DNA from: DASZVN01 sp035547055
Lineage (GTDB): Bacteria > Pseudomonadota > Alphaproteobacteria > Rhizobiales > Methylopilaceae
Length of the DNA stretch: 11,836 nt
Direction: 5' to 3'
Assembly (NCBI GenBank): GCA_035547055.1
Contig: DASZVN010000021.1
Span: 1-11,836 of the forward strand
Shown: one piece after another, positions 6,360-11,836 of the stretch
How the letters are laid out: each line of letters starts with the position of its first letter
Numbering within the stretch: position 1 is the stretch's first letter
Notes under the pieces: model-generated
Database searches by the model: none
Told to the model about the DNA's origin: nothing
What the model saw: only the letters and a program-made list of their open reading frames with translations
Position numbers and translations under genes: made by a program

Positions 6360-6932
6360 ATGTCGTCGATCAAGGCGGGGATGGCGGTTGTTGCGGCCGC
6401 GGCGATGGTAGCGGTGCCCGGGGCGGCGCTCGCCGCCGGCATGGGCAAGCCCGGTCTGTGGCAGGTCACCACCACCATGGGCAGCGACATGGCCAAGATG
6501 ATCCCGCCCGAGGCACTGGCGCAGATGAAGGCGCGCGGCATCAGCCTGCCGTCGTCGCGCACCATCACCACCAAGCAATGCGTCACGCCCGAGCAGGCCG
6601 CCAAGGGACCGCCGACGGTCCAGGGCGATTGCCGCGCGGAGAACGTCCGCATGGGCGGCGGCGACTACAGCGCCGACCTCGTCTGCCACGGCCGCGCCAG
6701 CGGGAGCGGCCATATCCACGTGGTCTACGATTCGAGCGAGCACTATCGCGGCGACATGACCATGCACATCAGCGGGCAGGGTCATGCGATGAACATGACC
6801 AACCATTTCGAGGCGCACTGGCTCAAGGCCGACTGCGCCGGGGCCGACTCCGCCGGCGGCATGATGGGCGCGCGCGGCGGCGTGGCCGGCGGCCCCGGTG
6901 GCGGCAGCATGATGATGCGCATGCGGCACTGA
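6360..6932 (+). CDS. DUF3617-family exported protein with Met/His-rich segments
   Basis: 190 aa from ATG 6360, chosen because GGGGGAAG lies just upstream and a Sec signal peptide begins there (Lys5, then AVVAAAAMVAVPGAALA, cleavage near 25). An upstream in-frame ATG at 6303 would add 19 Arg-rich residues before the signal and lacks an SD. The mature protein opens GKPGLWQVTTTM and continues with IPPEALAQMKARG and KQCVTPEQAAKG, the layout of the DUF3617 family, whose role is unknown. Four cysteines (74, 91, 109, 159) could form two disulfides. Unusual are MTMHISGQGHAMNM (133-146), followed by TNHFEAH, and a Gly/Met tail, GGMMG (166-170) to SMMMRMRH at the end. Such residues can bind copper or silver, but that is inference. 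It ends 21 bp before the convergent toxin gene. Confidence 0.85.
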   Translation: MSSIKAGMAVVAAAAMVAVPGAALAAGMGKPGLWQVTTTMGSDMAKMIPPEALAQMKARGISLPSSRTITTKQCVTPEQAAKGPPTVQGDCRAENVRMGGGDYSADLVCHGRASGSGHIHVVYDSSEHYRGDMTMHISGQGHAMNMTNHFEAHWLKADCAGADSAGGMMGARGGVAGGPGGGSMMMRMRH

Positions 6933-6953
6933 GGGGAGTAGCCGCCTCACCTC

Positions 6954-7307
6954 TCAGCTGCTGAGACCGAGGACCGTAAGAAGGGCATCGTCGAGCAGTC
7001 GCATCGAGTCGGGCTCGAGAGAGCCAATTCGGGCGCGAATCCGCGGTCGGCGCAGAGCCGCGATCTTGTCGACCATGACCTGCGAGCGAAGGCGTAGCCC
7101 GTTCCCGTCGGTCGGATCGACAACCGGCCGCATCATCGGTGTTTCGACCACTTCCGATGATAACGGGCAGACGATGATCGTTGTGGAATCCTGTGCCGTC
7201 AGGTCCGCCTGGACGACGATGGCAGGTCTGGGCTTTCCGAGGTCGCCCGGCGCGACGACGATCACCACGTCGCCACGCGTGACGTCAATCCCAGTCCGTG
7301 ACGGCAT
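6954..7307 (-). CDS. MazF/PemK-family mRNA endoribonuclease toxin
   Basis: 117 aa, typical toxin length. Hallmarks of the MazF fold: RGDVVIVVAP (11-20), the loop GKPRPAIVVQ (24-33) with Arg27 where the family has its catalytic Arg, STTIIVCPLSS (41-51) with the Thr/Ser strand, and SQVMVDKIAALRR (75-87). MazF enzymes cut single-stranded RNA at short motifs and are held inactive by the antitoxin. The ATG at 7307 lies inside the end of the antitoxin gene, giving a 23-nt overlap and translational coupling; a GGACGAG at 7322-7316 could serve as SD. A start nearer RGDVV would also fit the family, but no ATG, GTG or TTG is well placed there. Its last codons lie in a perfect 7-1-7 inverted repeat (6952-6966). 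Confidence 0.92.
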   Translation of the reverse strand: MPSRTGIDVTRGDVVIVVAPGDLGKPRPAIVVQADLTAQDSTTIIVCPLSSEVVETPMMRPVVDPTDGNGLRLRSQVMVDKIAALRRPRIRARIGSLEPDSMRLLDDALLTVLGLSS

Positions 7308-7506
7308 CGAGCCACTCGTCCAGCGCTGCGTTCTCCGGATGAGTGGATAGCATCGCGGCTTCGCGCCGAAGCGCCTCGCGCACTTCCGGCTTGCGGAGAT
7401 CGGGAACCCAAAACTGGATGGGCCGGTAGCCGGCCGCACGCAACCGGGCGCGGCGTTGCCGCATCCGCTGCGCCGAACTGCTTCCCTGCTTCGCTGCCGA
7501 CTTCAT
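7285..7506 (-). CDS. MazE-like (DUF3018) antitoxin
   Basis: 73 aa. The sequence QRMRQRRARLRAAGYRPIQF followed by WVPDLRKPEV is the pattern of the MazE-like/DUF3018 antitoxins, with a positively charged N-terminal half that would bind operator DNA, and an acidic C-terminus (LDEWLDAVTDWD) that would wrap the toxin. GGAG 7 nt upstream of the ATG at 7506 supports the start. The gene overlaps the MazF-like toxin gene downstream by 23 nt, the standard antitoxin-first order. It begins 53 bp after the lepA stop on the same strand, so readthrough from lepA could add to its expression. Confidence 0.9.
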   Translation of the reverse strand: MKSAAKQGSSSAQRMRQRRARLRAAGYRPIQFWVPDLRKPEVREALRREAAMLSTHPENAALDEWLDAVTDWD

Positions 7507-7559
7507 CTCCAAGCTCCATACGTAACATGTGACGACTTGGCGCCCAAGGCAAGCCTTCC
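7507..7559 (-). promoter_or_regulatory. Candidate promoter/operator of the toxin-antitoxin pair
   Basis: Three symmetric elements crowd this 53-bp gap: CTTGG-CGC-CCAAG (7536-7548, perfect 5-bp arms), the near palindrome CATACGTAACATG (7517-7529) with TACGTA at its core, and AAGGC-AA-GCCTT (7546-7557). MazE-type antitoxins repress their own promoter through palindromes, so these are plausible operators. A TTGGGC / 17 bp / TACGTA arrangement (7547-7519) is only a weak promoter match. No terminator with a T-tract is seen after lepA. Confidence 0.4.
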
Positions 7560-9365
<1,806 letters not shown>

Positions 9366-9471
9366 GGCGGCGGGGCATAGCCCGCCCGCAGAGCGGCGGC
9401 AAGGCGAGGCGGCCCCTTGCGCCGGCCGCGCCGAGAGGCGAGGTTGCGCCCGCCGGCGCACGGAGAGCGGA

Positions 9472-9816
9472 ATGCGTTACCAGGGGTCGTGCCATTGCGG
9501 GCGGATCGCCTTCGAGGTCGAGGCGACGCTCGACAAGGCGATCGAGTGCAACTGCTCGCACTGCCAGCGGAAGGGCTACCTCCTCGCCTTCGTCCCCCGC
9601 GAGGCCCTCGCCCTCTCGACACCTGAGGACCGGCTCGCGACCTACACCTTCAACACCCACCGCCTGAAGCACCGCTTCTGCCCCGATTGCGGCTGCGCGC
9701 CCTTTGCCGAAGGCGAGCGCGCGGGCCAGGCGATGGCCGGCGTCAACATCCGCTGCCTCGAAGGCATCGACCTCGCCGCGATCGAGCGCGTCGCGGTCGA
9801 CGGCCGGAGCCGCTGA
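9472..9816 (+). CDS. GFA-domain zinc protein (glutathione-dependent formaldehyde-activating family)
   Basis: 114 aa. Cysteine pattern of the GFA/CENP-V fold: GSCHCG (Cys7, Cys9), ECNCSHCQRKG (Cys26, Cys28, Cys31) and FCPDCGC (Cys70, Cys73, Cys75), which in the family bind one structural and one catalytic zinc. The founding member was described as joining formaldehyde to glutathione, but most family members have no proven reaction, so I give no gene symbol. Where most relatives have CG followed by Ser or Thr, this protein has Cys75. The start has GGAG 6 nt upstream. Five bp after the stop begins a creatininase-family gene, so the two are almost surely co-transcribed. Confidence 0.92.
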   Translation: MRYQGSCHCGRIAFEVEATLDKAIECNCSHCQRKGYLLAFVPREALALSTPEDRLATYTFNTHRLKHRFCPDCGCAPFAEGERAGQAMAGVNIRCLEGIDLAAIERVAVDGRSR

Positions 9817-9821
9817 ACCCG

Positions 9822-10634
9822 ATGCCGACGCTGCCCCGCCGCCAATGGGACGAGATGAGCTGGGAGGAGATCCACGGCGCCGACACCTCGGGATGGATCG
9901 CGGTGCTGCCCGTCGCGGCGATCGAGCAGCATGGGCCGCACCTGCCACTCGGCGTCGACCGTTACATCATCCGGGGCTATATCGATGCCGCCCTGCCGCT
10001 GATGGCGGCCGACCTGCCGGTGTCGTTCCTGCCGCTGCAGGCGGTCGGCAAGTCCGACGAGCACCTCCACTTTCCCGGCACGCTGACGCTCGCCCCCGAG
10101 ACCGCCATCGCCGCCTGGACCGAGATCGGCGAGAGCGTCGCCCGCGCGGGCGTGCGGAAGCTGGTGCTGCTGAACTCGCATGGCGGCAACGTCTCGGTCA
10201 TCGACATCGTCGCCCGCAACCTCCGCGTCCGCGCGGGCATGCTGGTGGTGACCGCGAGCCTCCACCGCTTCGGCTATCCCGAGGGCCTGTTCACCACCGC
10301 CGAGACCGCCCACGGCATCCACGGCGGCGACATCGAGACCTCGCTGATGCTGGCCTTCCGGCCGGACCTCGTGCGCGCCGAACGCACCGCCGATTTCACC
10401 CCGGCCTCGCTGGCGATGGCCGAGCGCTACCGCTGGCTCAGCGCCGACCGCCCGTTCGGCTTCGGCTGGATGAGCCAGGACCTCCACCCCTCCGGCGCGA
10501 TCGGGGACGCCAGCCTGGCCAGCCGCGAAAAGGGCGAAGCAGCAGCAGCCCACGGCGCCCGCGCCCTGGTCGAGCTGCTGCACGACGTCCGCCGCTTCCC
10601 GCTCGACGCGCTGCCCAAGGGCCCGCTCGGCTGA
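9822..10634 (+). CDS. Creatininase-family metal-dependent amidohydrolase (not a true creatininase)
   Basis: 270 aa. Family motifs: LPVAAIEQHGPHLPLGVD (29-46) with metal ligands Glu35, His37, Asp46; LNSHGGN (117-123) with His120; and HGGDIETSLMLAFRPDLV (167-184). In Pseudomonas putida creatininase the NGHYEN motif supplies a further metal ligand, Glu122, and Trp154, Trp174 and His178 hold the substrate; here the matching sites are Gly122, a His in SLHRF, Ala163 and His167. The protein therefore belongs to the broader amidohydrolase family, which includes mycofactocin MftE-type peptidases and formamide deamidases, rather than being a creatininase. The ATG lies 5 bp after the GFA-domain stop. 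The sequence FTTAETAHGI (157-166) and a short C-terminus complete the usual family length. Substrate unknown. Confidence 0.93.
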   Translation: MPTLPRRQWDEMSWEEIHGADTSGWIAVLPVAAIEQHGPHLPLGVDRYIIRGYIDAALPLMAADLPVSFLPLQAVGKSDEHLHFPGTLTLAPETAIAAWTEIGESVARAGVRKLVLLNSHGGNVSVIDIVARNLRVRAGMLVVTASLHRFGYPEGLFTTAETAHGIHGGDIETSLMLAFRPDLVRAERTADFTPASLAMAERYRWLSADRPFGFGWMSQDLHPSGAIGDASLASREKGEAAAAHGARALVELLHDVRRFPLDALPKGPLG

Positions 10635-10676
10635 CGCTTGCGCATTGCGTCCCGCCCATCGGTGTTCCAGATTTCG

Positions 10677-10694
10677 GCCGGCCGCGAGGCCGGC
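10677..10694. repeat. 7-bp hairpin with GNRA-type tetraloop
   Basis: GCCGGCC (10677-10683) and GGCCGGC (10688-10694) pair perfectly around GCGA, a GNRA tetraloop in RNA. It lies in the 99-bp gap between the creatininase-family gene and the serine hydrolase gene. No T-tract follows, so it is not a canonical terminator. It could be an mRNA processing or stability element between co-transcribed genes. A second GGCCGGC-related stretch at 10704-10712 (GCGCCGGCC) could compete for pairing. Confidence 0.5.
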
Positions 10695-10733
10695 GGGAAA
10701 GCGCGCCGGCCGATCGTGCCCAGGGAGCACGCC

Positions 10734-11836
10734 ATGGACCAACGCACCGCCGCCGCTGCCGCCGGGTTCGACCCCGACCGCCTCGCTGAAATCCCGCGCG
10801 GGCTCCAGGGCGTCGTCGACGCGGGCGACCTCTCGGGCATCGTCACCCTGCTGTGGCGCCGCGGCGAGGTCGCCCAGATCAACACCATCGGCCGCCGCAA
10901 CGTCGAGCGGAACCTGCCGATGGAGCGGAACAGCCTGTTCCGCATCGCCTCGATGTCGAAACCGATCACCTCGGTCGCCGCCCTGATGCTGATGGAGGAG
11001 GGCCGCTTCAAGCTCGACGACCCGATCGCGACATGGGCGCCCGAATTCGCCGAGATGCGCGTCCTCGATGCCGAGGACGGGCCGCTCGACAAGACCCACA
11101 AGGCGACCAAGCCGATCACCTTCGACGACCTCTTCACCCACCGCTCCGGCCTCGCCTACGCCTTCACCACGACCGGGCCGATCGCCGAGGCCTACGGCAA
11201 GGCGCTCGGCGACCCGCTGGCGAGCGGGCTCGACCCGGACGAATGGATGCGCCGCCTCGCCGCGCTGCCGCTCCTGTTCGAGCCGGGGGACCATTTCCAC
11301 TACAGCCACGCGACCGACGTGCTCGGCTTCCTGGTCGGGCGGATCGCGGGCAAGCCGTTCCGCGACGTCCTGATGGAGCGGATCTTCCAGCCGCTCGGCA
11401 TGGCCGACACCGATTTCTGGGCGCCACCGCAGAAGCGCGACCGGCAGGCAGTGGTCTATCGCCTCGACGAGGCCGCCCACACGATGTCGCCGGTCGCCTT
11501 TCCCGAGCTGACCGCGCCGCCGGCGTTCTGCGGCGGCGGCGGCGGGCTGATCTCGTGCGCCGACGACTATCTCCGCTTCGCCCGGATGCTGCTGAACAAG
11601 GGCGAGCTCGACGGTCGGCGCTATCTCAAGGCCGAGACGGTCGCGCTGATGGGCACCAACCGGCTGACGCCGAAGCAGCGCGAGATCCCCTTCCTCGGCG
11701 GCATGTCGAACTGGAAGGCGCAGGGCTTCGGCCTCGGCGTCTCGACCGTCACCGACCCGGTGGGAATCCTGGAGCTCGGCATCGGCTCGACCGGCTCGAT
11801 CGGCTGGCCCGGCGCCTTCGGCACCTGGTGGCAGGC
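10734..11836 (+). CDS. Serine hydrolase, beta-lactamase/class C-like fold, 3' end cut by window
   Basis: 367 codons are visible and the frame is open at the right edge. The nucleophile motif SMSK (Ser73, Lys76) lies in LFRIASMSKPITSVAALML, and HYSHATDVLGFLVGRIAGKP (189-208) carries the second motif with Tyr190 as Y-S-H instead of the Y-x-N of classical class C beta-lactamases. A third-motif region appears at GSTGSIGWPG (351-360). FTHRSGL (135-141) and GGGGGLISCADDYLRFARM (267-285) are typical of this family, which includes esterases, D-aminopeptidase-like and lactamase-like enzymes. There is no signal peptide, which favours a cytoplasmic esterase or amidase over a periplasmic beta-lactamase. 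GGGAG 6 nt upstream supports the ATG. It lies 99 bp after the creatininase-family gene, on the same strand. Confidence 0.93.
   Translation, partial: MDQRTAAAAAGFDPDRLAEIPRGLQGVVDAGDLSGIVTLLWRRGEVAQINTIGRRNVERNLPMERNSLFRIASMSKPITSVAALMLMEEGRFKLDDPIATWAPEFAEMRVLDAEDGPLDKTHKATKPITFDDLFTHRSGLAYAFTTTGPIAEAYGKALGDPLASGLDPDEWMRRLAALPLLFEPGDHFHYSHATDVLGFLVGRIAGKPFRDVLMERIFQPLGMADTDFWAPPQKRDRQAVVYRLDEAAHTMSPVAFPELTAPPAFCGGGGGLISCADDYLRFARMLLNKGELDGRRYLKAETVALMGTNRLTPKQREIPFLGGMSNWKAQGFGLGVSTVTDPVGILELGIGSTGSIGWPGAFGTWWQ

Noticed and set aside
9472..9816. Calling the GFA-domain protein a formaldehyde-activating enzyme by name
   Set aside because: Family membership is clear from the cysteines, but the reaction is unproven for most members and no formaldehyde pathway genes lie beside it.
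9642..11480. Long minus-strand frame opposite the GFA, creatininase-like and serine hydrolase genes
   Set aside because: Antisense to three genes with clear motifs and ribosome binding sites; its own translation shows only Arg/Gly/Asp-rich low-complexity sequence without a recognisable fold.

Overview
The window is a GC-rich stretch of bacterial chromosome, most likely from an alphaproteobacterium. The evidence is a stand-alone NDUFA9-type complex I protein, an HWE-family PAS hybrid histidine kinase, a MazE-like (DUF3018) / MazF pair, heavily GC-biased third codon positions, and TTGACC-type -35 boxes. I cannot place the genus from sequence alone.

Layout. Left edge (1-1004): the first 277 codons of a leftward tyrosine recombinase of the DUF6538 type, whose start lies 86 bp from the 3' end of an intact leftward tRNA-Leu(CAG). 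This is the usual geometry of an integrative element inserted at a tRNA 3' end, so the window probably clips the edge of an island whose cargo lies to the left. The tRNA has a clear promoter of its own (1014-1042).

Middle-left (1107-5806): an NDUFA9-like atypical SDR protein (+) converges, with a 16-bp overlap, on a 602-aa PAS-PAS-HWE kinase-receiver hybrid (-). A 231-bp divergent region separates the kinase from a fumarylacetoacetate-hydrolase family enzyme (+), which converges on a ChaC-type gamma-glutamylcyclotransferase (-). The 63 bp between those last two genes are almost filled by two perfect hairpins around a T5 tract, a strong intrinsic terminator.

Middle (6003-7506): two small exported proteins (+), an unrecognised 90-aa protein with two cysteines and a DUF3617 protein with Met/His-rich segments, then a leftward MazE-like/MazF toxin-antitoxin pair sitting directly downstream of lepA.

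Right (7560-11836): lepA (EF4, -) and, divergent from it, a rightward run of a GFA-domain zinc protein, a creatininase-family amidohydrolase 5 bp later, and a beta-lactamase-fold serine hydrolase that runs off the window. The three may form one catabolic transcription unit acting on an unknown amide or ester.

Most of the window is ordinary chromosomal housekeeping and metabolic sequence. The parts that deserve a second look are the integrase/tRNA junction, the tandem hairpins, the small exported protein pair, the toxin-antitoxin pair with its symmetric upstream DNA, and the creatininase-like protein that lacks creatininase-specific residues. I found no CRISPR array, no insertion sequence and no convincing new multi-gene system.
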